Source: JACKNG01 sp040904625 (GTDB taxonomy: Bacteria > Pseudomonadota > Gammaproteobacteria > Ga0077536). Taken from it: a stretch of 14,357 nt of DNA. How positions within the stretch are numbered: the stretch's first letter is position 1; each line of letters starts with the position of its first letter. The notes below the pieces were generated by a model. It made no database searches. It worked only from the letters and a program-made list of their open reading frames with translations, and had not been told where the DNA came from. Both the position numbers and the translations under genes were made by a program. Shown piece by piece: positions 7,335-14,236 of this stretch. Location of the stretch: assembly GCA_040904625.1 (NCBI GenBank), contig JBBDTC010000349.1:1-14357 (forward strand). The letters run 5' to 3'.

Positions 7335-7363
7335 CAGCCTGTCGGACCGAGGCCGACAGGCTG
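7335..7363. terminator. Hairpin between convergent genes, built from the MITE tip sequence
   Basis: CAGCCTGTCGG (7335-7345) and CCGACAGGCTG (7353-7363) form a perfect 11-bp stem with a 7-base loop. It lies between the converging GST and flavin monooxygenase genes, where it could stop transcription from both sides. There is no long T-run, so termination is not certain. The 11-base arm is identical to the inner tip of the dispersed repeat (CAGCCTGTCGG within copies at 31-52, 11525-11546 and 14237-14258). This suggests it derives from two repeat tips brought together. Confidence 0.55.
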
Positions 7364-7370
7364 TTGGACC

Positions 7371-8492
7371 TCAGGTCTGCACCGCGGACAGGCGCAGGCC
7401 CCTGGCTTCGAGCCGCGGCAATACCTCGGCGGCGAAATACGGCAGTTCGTCGAGATAGTTGACGAACGCGACAGAGGCGCCGCCGAAACCCGCCGCGGCG
7501 ATCGCCGCGAGGCCTTCCGCCACCGTATCCGGATCACCGATAAGGGGATACACGCCGTGACCGGCCGCGAAATTCGTGCGTAGCGCGGCAATCATGTCGC
7601 GCGGGAATGACTGCGCATGCATGCCCATGAGGCTCATCAGGCGCTCGACTGCGCCGTGATCGGCGTGCTCGACGGCGTAGTGCTCGTGATACGCCTCGGC
7701 CTCGCGCCGGGTCGGCCGACACACCACGTAGGTCGTCGTGAACACCGCCAGCTCGCGCGCATAGCGCTCACGCGCGATACGCTGCCATTGGTCGACGGTA
7801 GCAGCGCCGCTCGCCAGGTCAACCATGACGGTGAACAGCACGTCGCAGTTGCGCGCGGCGAAATCCCGCCCCTCGTCCGAAGATCCGGCATTCATGATGG
7901 GGGGCAAGGTCGAGCCGACCGGCTTCGGCGTGCAGCGTGCATTGCGCACGGTAAAGCACTCGTCCGACCAGTCGAAGTCGCCGTCGGTTTCCCATGCCGT
8001 CCGGATCAAATCCCACCAGCTCTGACCGTAGCGGTAGCGATCGACATGCGCGTCGGGCAAATGCAGACAGAACATGTCGTATTCGGGCTTGTTCCAGCCA
8101 CACACGATGTTGAGCCCGAATCGCCCCGCGCCGATGTGATCGATGGTCGCGAATTGCTTGGCTGCAACCAGGGGATGCGTGAACGCTGTATGCGCGGTGG
8201 CAAATACGCTGATGCGCGAGGTCGCGGCGAGCAGGCCGGCCGCCCAGGTCACGGTCTCCAGCGACTCGCCCTGGAAGTCGGTCTCCCCGCCGTAGCCGGT
8301 CCAGCGCGCGATCGGCAGCACGAACTCGAGACCGACGTCTTCGGCCATGCGTGCGAGTGCCAGATTGTTGTCCCAGCTCGCCACCCATCGCTCCGGCACG
8401 GTGGTCACCGCCATGCCGCCCGAACAATTGGGCGAGAACAGACCGAGCTTGAAACGATTGCGATTGAACAGTGCGTTGTTGGGTCGCCGCAT
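7371..8492 (-). CDS. LLM-class flavin-dependent monooxygenase, RutA/SfnG/SsuD-like
   Basis: This 373-residue TIM-barrel flavin monooxygenase uses FMNH2 and O2. Conserved segments include FKLGLFSPNCSGG (14-26), RWTGYGGETDFQGESLE (63-79), TSRISVFATAHTAFTHP (91-107), GAGRFGLNIVCGWNKPEYDMF (121-141, with the RFG.N..TGW-type signature) and NAGSSDEGRDFA (201-212). The pattern of these blocks is that of the RutA pyrimidine oxygenase, dimethylsulfone monooxygenase SfnG and alkanesulfonate monooxygenase group. It is not that of the YhbW-type gene nearby. No rut or ssu genes are adjacent, so the substrate is open. GGGGAGG five bases upstream supports the ATG at 8492. It is divergent from the hydrolase fusion gene with 96 bp between. 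An FMN reductase partner is not in the window. Confidence 0.87.
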   Translation of the reverse strand: MRRPNNALFNRNRFKLGLFSPNCSGGMAVTTVPERWVASWDNNLALARMAEDVGLEFVLPIARWTGYGGETDFQGESLETVTWAAGLLAATSRISVFATAHTAFTHPLVAAKQFATIDHIGAGRFGLNIVCGWNKPEYDMFCLHLPDAHVDRYRYGQSWWDLIRTAWETDGDFDWSDECFTVRNARCTPKPVGSTLPPIMNAGSSDEGRDFAARNCDVLFTVMVDLASGAATVDQWQRIARERYARELAVFTTTYVVCRPTRREAEAYHEHYAVEHADHGAVERLMSLMGMHAQSFPRDMIAALRTNFAAGHGVYPLIGDPDTVAEGLAAIAAAGFGGASVAFVNYLDELPYFAAEVLPRLEARGLRLSAVQT

Positions 8493-8588
8493 CCGATCCT
8501 CCCCAATACGCGGGTCGCCGCGGCAGTTGCAGCCCCCGACACATCCCGCAAGAATTGCGCGGAATTAGAGCACAGCGAGGCGCCAGCC

Positions 8589-9815
8589 GTGAGTGGAACG
8601 TTCATCGATATTGCCCTGCCGGACGGCAGCCTGCGCGCCTGGCTCGCGACACCGCCTGCCGGCAGCGGGCCAGGCCTGGTCCTGCTGCCGGAGATCTTCG
8701 GCCTCAACGATTTCATGCGCGACATGGCGGCACGCTACGCCGAAGAGGGCTATGTCTGCTGCGTACCCGACGTCTTCTGGCGCCTGGCACCCGGGACCGC
8801 GCTCGGCCCGGAACAGCTCGACCAAGCCATGGCGCTGCGCGCCCGCTTCGATGTCGGGCAGGGCGTGGTCGACCTCGGCAGCGTCGTCGAGGCATTGCGC
8901 CAGCACCCCGCCCAGGGTGGCAAGGTCGGCGTGCTCGGCTATTGCATGGGGGGACAGCTCGCCTGCCTCCTCGCCGCCAGCGGCGCGGTCGACTGTGCGG
9001 TCGCCTATTATCCGACCGCCATGGAGGACTGCCTGGAGCAGCTCGGCGCGGTGACCTGCCCGCTGCTCCTGCATGTCGGCGATGCCGATGCCAAAATCCC
9101 GCCGGATACCCTGCAGGCGATCGCCGCCGTGGTCGCGGCGCGGTCCAACCAGCAACTGCAGGTCTATCCCGGCGCCGTCCATGCCTTCGCCAACCATCAT
9201 CGCGAAGCCTTTGACAAACCGGCCGCCGGCATGGCCTATTCGCGCAGCCTCGCTTTGCTGCGCGGCGTGATGGGGCCCCTCTACGATCTCTCCGCGCTGT
9301 GGGACAAACACACCGAATACGAATTCGCCACGCGTGACGTCGAGGCGACCATGGCGACCATGGTCGACCAACCCTACGTCAATCACATACCGACCATGAC
9401 CGGCGGTGTCGGCTATGAACACCTCGAGCGCTTCTATAGGAACCACTTCGTCGAATCGAACCCGCCCGATACCCGCCTCATCCCGATCTCACGCACGGTC
9501 GGCGCGGATCGCCTGGTCGATGAAATGATCTTCTGCTTTACCCACACTTGCGAGATCCCGTGGATGCTGCCGGGGATTGCGCCGACCGGCCGCTATGTCG
9601 AGATCCCCCTGGTCGCAATCGTCAACTTCCGCGGCGCCAAGCTCTACCACGAGCATATCTACTGGGATCAGGCTTCGGTGCTGGTGCAGATCGGCAGACT
9701 CGATCCGACGGGACTACCGGTTGCGGGGATCGAGACGGCGCACAAGCTGGTCGACGAGACACTGCCGTCGAACACGCTGATGGGGGAGACCTGGGCCGCC
9801 AGCACAGACCGGTAG
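8589..9815 (+). CDS. Dienelactone hydrolase fused to a SnoaL/NTF2-like domain
   Basis: This is a two-domain protein of 408 residues from a GTG start. Residues 1 to about 228 are a dienelactone hydrolase (carboxymethylenebutenolidase family). The LPEIFGLND segment carries E35, the nucleophile elbow GYCMGG carries C119, D167 lies in HVGDADAKIP and H198 in YPGAVHAF. The Cys-Asp-His triad is therefore complete. Residues about 233-408 look like a SnoaL/NTF2-type cone (FYRNHFVESNP, VGADRLVDEMIFCFTH, VAIVNFRGAKLYHEHIYWDQAS), a fold used by polyketide cyclases and hydratases. The frame is open far upstream across the opposite-strand monooxygenase, but homology begins just after GTG 8589, with GCGAGG eight bases before it. 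It likely opens a lactone or ester formed by the neighbouring oxygenases; the substrate is unknown. Confidence 0.86.
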   Translation: MSGTFIDIALPDGSLRAWLATPPAGSGPGLVLLPEIFGLNDFMRDMAARYAEEGYVCCVPDVFWRLAPGTALGPEQLDQAMALRARFDVGQGVVDLGSVVEALRQHPAQGGKVGVLGYCMGGQLACLLAASGAVDCAVAYYPTAMEDCLEQLGAVTCPLLLHVGDADAKIPPDTLQAIAAVVAARSNQQLQVYPGAVHAFANHHREAFDKPAAGMAYSRSLALLRGVMGPLYDLSALWDKHTEYEFATRDVEATMATMVDQPYVNHIPTMTGGVGYEHLERFYRNHFVESNPPDTRLIPISRTVGADRLVDEMIFCFTHTCEIPWMLPGIAPTGRYVEIPLVAIVNFRGAKLYHEHIYWDQASVLVQIGRLDPTGLPVAGIETAHKLVDETLPSNTLMGETWAASTDR

Positions 9816-9866
9816 CAGTGACGGAAACAACGCATTGGTGCCGGTAAGAGACGGGACGGAAACGAA

Positions 9867-9890
9867 AGAGGCCGCCCGAGGGCGGCCTCT
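9867..9890 (-). terminator. Intrinsic terminator downstream of the DUF1329 gene
   Basis: AGAGGCCGCC (9867-9876) and GGCGGCCTCT (9881-9890) make a perfect 10-bp GC-rich stem with a CGAG loop. Read on the minus strand it is followed by TTCGTTTCC, a T-rich run, and it lies 36 bases past the DUF1329 stop. It may also block read-through from the convergent hydrolase fusion gene. Confidence 0.75.
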
Positions 9891-9926
9891 GAATCGACTC
9901 GCCGGAGCGAGCCGCAACCTCCAGGC

Positions 9927-11303
9927 TTAGCGGCCTTCCGTCAGATAGTTGACATCGAGCACACGTTTGGCCACGTTGAAGTCATGGTCTGGTGCGTTGG
10001 CGCCACGGCACGGCACGAGCGTACCGCGATCGTTCTGCAGATCGACCACGTTGATGCTCTGGAACAGCTGGAAGCGGGTCCCTTGCGGGGTCGGCTGATT
10101 CTTCCAGCCATAGCCGCTCTGGTCGTTCTGCACCCAGGGATCCTCGGACCACACTTTGGTCAGCTGCCAGACTTTCCAAAGCTCGCCAGCCTTGTCGAAC
10201 GCGTTCGCGTAGTAGGACTCACCCGACTGCCTGTCGACATGGATGAACTTGAACGAGTAAGGATGGTTGGCGCTCTTGGTGATCTGCTTCATGACGTCGG
10301 TCGTGCGCAGGGCATAGTCGTCTTTCACCGCCCAGCCATTGGGTCCGTAATAGACCGTGTCACGATTGCGCGAGCGGGCGACGACCAGCAGGCGGGTGGT
10401 GCCGATGTATTCCCAGTCGTGTTCCATCGGACGTCCGTTGAAGCCGTAGAAATCCTCCAGCGTGTGATCGGTGCCGAGCAGCGAGTCCGATTTCACCTCG
10501 ACGGAGATACGACGCACGCGGCGCAGGCTGGGGATGTAGGCCCAGGAATCGTCCGCCTTGCGCGGATCGTCATAGCGCAGGATGAGGAAGGCCGTACCGG
10601 CGATATCGAACGGCGCAGTGAAGCCGGTGTACTCGCGGAACTCGGTGTTCTTGGCAAAGCCCTCACCGTTGTTCACCTTGTAGCCGGTGCTCTCGTACTT
10701 GGCATTGTGGGCCATCAGGAAGCGCATGTAGGGGCCGGTGAGCACGCGCTCGAAGCTGCCGCCGCCTTCATAGTACTGAGCGTACTTGCCGCCTTTCTGG
10801 CTCATGATCTCGTGACCGCTGTGGTCGCCGCCGCGACGCACCCAGACCCAGTGCACTTCGCCGACCGACAGGCCGTCGTTCTGCCAGCGATAATTCCAGT
10901 TCCAGACCATCTTCCAGCCGCTGTCGCTGCCAGGGGTGAACTCTTCCGGATCGAACGGGCGGCCAGCGGCATAATTCTCGATGGCGCCGTCGGAAGCCAG
11001 CGTTGCCTGCCCCTTGTGCCGCTCGGTGGCATCCATATAGACCGCTGGCGGAGTCAGGTCGCCGGCGTCCTTGATGGTCATCTCCATGCCGTCGAAGATC
11101 CATTCGTCCTGGAACTCGCGTGGAATGAAGGGCCGCACCAGATCCGCCTTGTCGTAGGTGATCACGTCACCGTCGACGAACTGCGGCTCTGCCTTCTGGT
11201 TCTCCTCGAACCAGGCCATGTAGTCGGATTCGCCGAACGCCGAGACGGCGAGTGGACTCGCGGTCAGAGCGGCAATAACGGCAGCCGAGATTTGTTTTCG
11301 CAT
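9927..11303 (-). CDS. DUF1329 envelope protein with signal peptide
   Basis: This secreted protein of 458 residues begins with a cleavable Sec signal peptide. MRKQ is followed by a hydrophobic stretch and a VSA-F cleavage site after about residue 22. There is no lipobox cysteine. The mature region matches the DUF1329 family: YNYRWQNDGLSVGEVHWVWV, SWAYIPSLRRVRRISVEVKS, LLGTDHTLEDFYGF and DPWVQNDQSGYGWKNQP. DUF1329 proteins have a LolB/LolA-like lipid-binding fold and commonly lie beside DUF1302 outer-membrane proteins in gene sets for hydrophobic-compound uptake and degradation. No DUF1302 gene is in this window. The ATG at 11303 has GGGAGAG eight bases upstream. The frame is open 11 codons further, but that would bury the signal peptide start. 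A terminator follows its stop. The precise role is unknown. Confidence 0.87.
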   Translation of the reverse strand: MRKQISAAVIAALTASPLAVSAFGESDYMAWFEENQKAEPQFVDGDVITYDKADLVRPFIPREFQDEWIFDGMEMTIKDAGDLTPPAVYMDATERHKGQATLASDGAIENYAAGRPFDPEEFTPGSDSGWKMVWNWNYRWQNDGLSVGEVHWVWVRRGGDHSGHEIMSQKGGKYAQYYEGGGSFERVLTGPYMRFLMAHNAKYESTGYKVNNGEGFAKNTEFREYTGFTAPFDIAGTAFLILRYDDPRKADDSWAYIPSLRRVRRISVEVKSDSLLGTDHTLEDFYGFNGRPMEHDWEYIGTTRLLVVARSRNRDTVYYGPNGWAVKDDYALRTTDVMKQITKSANHPYSFKFIHVDRQSGESYYANAFDKAGELWKVWQLTKVWSEDPWVQNDQSGYGWKNQPTPQGTRFQLFQSINVVDLQNDRGTLVPCRGANAPDHDFNVAKRVLDVNYLTEGR

Positions 11304-11456
11304 GATAAGGACTCTCCCTTGTATGGCACGCGGCATTCACGCGCCGTACGGACTCTGGTCACCGGGTGTGCCACGGCGCAGGGCCGCCACATCCGATACA
11401 TAGGCGCTGACAGGCAGCTGTTCGGGCCGCAATCCGCCGCGCCGAGAGGACGCTAG

Positions 11457-11480
11457 CACGCTGTCAGTGAAGACAGCGTG
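11457..11480. repeat. Perfect hairpin upstream of the interrupted gene
   Basis: CACGCTGTC (11457-11465) and GACAGCGTG (11472-11480) form a perfect 9-bp stem with a 6-base loop. It ends directly before AAGGA and a possible start ATG at 11492. It has no T-run, so it could be an operator, a leader hairpin, or a terminator remnant. Confidence 0.4.
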
Positions 11481-11491
11481 AAGGACGCTCC

Positions 11492-11545
11492 ATGACCGCA
11501 GTGCAGCAAACAAGATCGCCGGTACTAGCAGCCTGTCGGACTTAG
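11492..11545 (+). pseudogene. Possible 5' remnant of a gene broken by the repeat
   Basis: AAGGA (11481-11485) lies six bases before the ATG at 11492. The open frame encodes about 11 residues (MTAVQQTRSPV), then enters the repeat tip at 11525 and stops at TAG inside it. A good ribosome site leading straight into an inserted repeat suggests the original start of the gene whose C-terminal end follows (HD-GYP). The remnant is too short to match to any family, so this is inference. Confidence 0.3.
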
Positions 11546-11630
11546 GGAATCGTCGCGAGGCGAGTGGGAGAGCGAGGCCAAATGAGTGCGCATTCGAGGC
11601 GAATAGTGGGGCTATTTAACGAGAATGCGC
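11525..11630 (+). mobile_element. MITE-like repeat, half copy B (inverted relative to the end copies)
   Basis: The tip at 11525-11546 is identical to the tips of copies A and C. 11547-11576 matches copy A. 11580-11630 (AAATGAGTGCGCATTC, a core containing AATAG/CTATT, then GAATGCGC) matches copy C read in reverse. Similarity to the family stops abruptly at 11630, where GAATGCGC continues as ATGAAG instead of GCTCAT, so the other half is missing. The element carries an open frame that runs into the HD-GYP stub. Confidence 0.8.
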
Positions 11631-12040
11631 ATGAAGCCGCAACGCGGATTGAACGGGACCTCAGAGGCACCGCGCAGGCCACTGCCATACGCAAAATGTA
11701 CGATTGGGCCAGTGGGCATTTCGATCCGAAAGTTTTCCAGGCCTTCATCAAGACCGTTGGCATCTACCCGGTCGGCTCACTGGTCCGCCTCGCATCTGGC
11801 CATCTCGCCGTAGTGGCCGAGATCGACAACCAGGCGCTGCTGACCCCGGTCGTGAAAATCTTCTATTGCACGCGCCGGCACACCCGAATTCCAGTTCGCA
11901 GAGTCGATCTCGGGCAACCGGATGGGGACAACCGCATCGTCGGCTGGAAGGATCCGGCGGCATGGCGCTTCCCGGATCTCGACGAGCTGTGGGCGGGATC
12001 GCGTGCGGTCGGGCAGCAGCGCCGGCCAGCGGCCGCCTGA
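11582..12040 (+). pseudogene. 5'-truncated HD-GYP phosphodiesterase, fused to repeat sequence
   Basis: The frame encodes the C-terminal end of an HD-GYP-type cyclic-di-GMP phosphodiesterase. IRKMYDWASGHFDPKVFQAF leads into KTVGIYPVGSLVRLASGHLAVVAE, a later VVKIFY, and DRIVG-like DNRIVG. These are the family's conserved post-catalytic helices and C-terminal domain. The HD metal residues and the GYP motif, which would lie upstream, are absent, so it cannot be catalytic. Only about 130 of some 400 residues remain. The first residues come from the repeat (copy B), which supplies an ATG at 11582 with GCGAGG four bases upstream. The frame is also open from a GTG at 11564. A chimeric protein of 152 residues could thus be made. 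It ends 25 bases from the convergent ABC gene. Confidence 0.8.
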
Positions 12041-12065
12041 CGCTTGCGGGTCCATACAAGCTTCC

Positions 12066-13895
12066 TTAGCCGGCCACTTCTCGCGCAGCCGTCGCCGCAT
12101 CGTCCGGCAGGAAGCCCCCCGCCTGCATACGCCACATATTGGCGTAATGACCACCGCTCGCGAGCAGCGCTTCGTGCGTGCCTTCCTCGAGGATGCGCCC
12201 CTCGTGAAAGACCACGATGCGATCGAGATGCGCCAGGGTCGACAGCCGATGAGCGATGACGACAACTGTACGCCCACGCATCAGAAACTCGAGACTGTGC
12301 TGGATATCTCGTTCAGTCACCGAGTCCAGCGCGCTGGTGGCTTCGTCGAGCAGCAGGATCGGCGCCTGCTTGAGGATGGCGCGCGCGAGCGCGATGCGTT
12401 GGCGTTGGCCGCCCGAGAGTTTGACCCCACGCTCGCCGACCAGTGATTCGTAGCCGTGTTCCGTTTCCATGATGAACTCATGGGCATGGGCGCGGCGCGC
12501 CGCCTCGATGACCTCGGTATCGCTGGCTTCGAGACGCCCGTAACGAATGTTCTCCATCAAGGTGCGATGAAACAACATGGGATCCTGGGGAATCATCGCA
12601 ATTGCCCCGCGCAGGCTTTCCTGAGCCACCTGCTGAATGTCCTGGCCGTCGATGAGTATGCTGCCGGACTGCGGTTCGAACAGCCGCAGAACGAGATTGA
12701 CCAGGCTGCTCTTGCCGCTGCCCGAATAACCGACCAGACCAACCCGTTCCCCGGCGCGGATGGTCAGTTGCAGATCCGAGAATACGGGATGACCCTCGGT
12801 ATAAGAGAAATTGACGTGTTCGAAGCGGATCTCGCCCTGACTCACCTGCAGGGCCGGCGCGTCGTGGCGATCGACGATCTCGTGCGGCCGGACAATCATC
12901 GAAACGCCGTCATTGATGTTGCCGACGTACTCGAAGAAATCGAGGAAGCGCCGACTCAGCCCCCGCGCTTGTTCGATCAGCAGCAAGGCCAGGCTCGCCG
13001 CCATGGCAAAAGCGCCCGCCGTCATACCGCCACGGCTCCAGATCACGAGTGCGTAGCCGATCACACCGAGCATCAGGATCATCGCCGCAAGAAACTGGAA
13101 CCAGCGAATCCATTCCATGAACCAGAAGGTCTCGCGGGCACGCTTCACTTCGAGATTGAGATAACCCTCGAGGTAGCTGCGTTCGTAATCGCGCCGCGCG
13201 AACAGCTTGGCGTTCATGATGTTGGAGACGGAATCGACGATCTTGCCGCTGACCACGCTGCGCGCAGCCGCATAGTCGCGAGCGTAACGTCGGCAGCGCA
13301 AAGCGAGCAGGAACGACACGACCACATAGAGCGCGGTCCACACGCCGAGCACGGCGGCCAGACGCAGATTGACCGAGGCGAGCAGTACGAGAGAGACCGA
13401 AAACGAGATGAGCAATGGCCAGAAGTCGAACAATACCGTCCACAGCGTGTAGGCCACGCTCATCGCGACCTCGGCGATGCGATTGGCGAGCGAGCCTGCG
13501 AAATTGCTCATGAAGTAACGCTGCGAATGCTGCTGCAGATAGGCGAAAAGCTCACGCCGCACGCGACGGCGAAGCTCCGGGCCAAGGACCACCAGCAAGG
13601 CCCCGCTAGCCCGCGAGAACAGCACCACACCGAGGTTCAAAGCGGCAAAGAGCCACAGCGGCGCGGTGACCAGTGCCCAGACGTCGAGGTCCTGCGCCTG
13701 CGCGGCGCTCACCGCGTCCATGATGCGTTTGATGGCGTACGGCAGCAGGATGGAACAGCTCGCCTGCGCCGCTTCGAAGAGCACCATGATGCCGACGAAA
13801 CCAGCATAGATGCGTGCGTAACGCACGCAGAACGGCAGCGACGCGGCAGGCAGCTCCCCCGCGGCGGCATTCACAGAGTCAGTCGCGTGGGGCAT
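12066..13895 (-). CDS. ABC exporter, fused permease and ATPase
   Basis: This half-transporter of about 609 residues would work as a homodimer in the inner membrane. The N-terminal type IV exporter membrane domain (about 25-315) has around six hydrophobic helices, for instance near 31-52, 73-95, 155-175, 178-198 and 266-287. The ATPase domain follows from about 355: Walker A GYSGSGKS (389-396), Q-loop Q437 in IPQDPMLF, signature LSGGQRQR (493-500), Walker B ILLLDE (513-518) and H-loop H549 in IAHRLS. All catalytic motifs are intact. The substrate cannot be inferred; lipid, peptide or drug export are all possible. The start is uncertain: ATG 13895 has a weak ribosome site, while a GTG at 13874 overlaps the upstream SDR stop as GTGA and would give 602 residues. 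It appears functional although its neighbours on both sides are broken. Confidence 0.88.
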   Translation of the reverse strand: MPHATDSVNAAAGELPAASLPFCVRYARIYAGFVGIMVLFEAAQASCSILLPYAIKRIMDAVSAAQAQDLDVWALVTAPLWLFAALNLGVVLFSRASGALLVVLGPELRRRVRRELFAYLQQHSQRYFMSNFAGSLANRIAEVAMSVAYTLWTVLFDFWPLLISFSVSLVLLASVNLRLAAVLGVWTALYVVVSFLLALRCRRYARDYAAARSVVSGKIVDSVSNIMNAKLFARRDYERSYLEGYLNLEVKRARETFWFMEWIRWFQFLAAMILMLGVIGYALVIWSRGGMTAGAFAMAASLALLLIEQARGLSRRFLDFFEYVGNINDGVSMIVRPHEIVDRHDAPALQVSQGEIRFEHVNFSYTEGHPVFSDLQLTIRAGERVGLVGYSGSGKSSLVNLVLRLFEPQSGSILIDGQDIQQVAQESLRGAIAMIPQDPMLFHRTLMENIRYGRLEASDTEVIEAARRAHAHEFIMETEHGYESLVGERGVKLSGGQRQRIALARAILKQAPILLLDEATSALDSVTERDIQHSLEFLMRGRTVVVIAHRLSTLAHLDRIVVFHEGRILEEGTHEALLASGGHYANMWRMQAGGFLPDDAATAAREVAG

Positions 13896-14221
13896 GGCGC
13901 ATGCCGCAGACGCTGCTCGGTATACGCCGTGAATGGCTCGATGGCGCCGACGACACCGGCATTGTTGACCAGGCCGCCGAACGGCACGCCGCTGGCATCG
14001 ACCGCCTCGAACACCTTGCTCACACCGGCGCCCGTGGCAATATCGCCGCCGCACAGGCAGGCCCGTCCGCCGGCGGCCGCGATGCTGTCCCGCACGCGCC
14101 GTGCCGCCGCTTCGTCAGTGCGATAGTTGATGCCGACGACGTAGCCTTCGGCGGCGGCCAGCTCGGCCGTAGCCGCGCCGATGCCGCGGCTGGCGCCGGT
14201 GATGAGCAGAAATCCTGGCAT
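13871..14221 (-). pseudogene. 3'-truncated short-chain dehydrogenase/reductase
   Basis: This is the N-terminal half of a classical SDR. The NAD(P)-binding TGASRGIG motif is at 8-15, an arginine at 34 (NYRTDE) after the second strand suggests NADPH preference, and NNAG is at 86-89. SDR-like sequence runs to about EQRLRH (102-107). The frame then gives ten unrelated residues and stops at 116, against about 245-250 for the family. The catalytic YxxxK and the rest of the fold are absent, and no other frame continues it, so it is a truncation rather than a simple frameshift. The ATG at 14221 has GAGG four bases upstream and looks functional. Its 3' end overlaps the ABC gene start. Repeat copy C begins 16 bases upstream, so the native promoter is probably displaced. 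Confidence 0.8.
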
Positions 14222-14236
14222 GTTTCCTCGTAACCT

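Noticed and set aside
7617..8588. Upstream extension of the hydrolase fusion frame by 324 codons
   Set aside because: It is antisense to the RutA/SfnG-like monooxygenase. Dienelactone hydrolase homology begins just after the GTG at 8589, which has its own ribosome site.
9984..11456. Long plus-strand open frame (about 490 codons) opposite the DUF1329 gene
   Set aside because: Antisense shadow. The minus strand has a signal peptide, a ribosome site and a matching terminator, while this frame has no recognisable domain.
12456..14126. Long plus-strand open frame (about 556 codons) opposite the ABC exporter
   Set aside because: It is the antisense shadow of a clearly recognisable ABC protein. 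Its residues show no family motif and are rich in the Arg/His/Gln/Glu typical of reversed high-GC genes.
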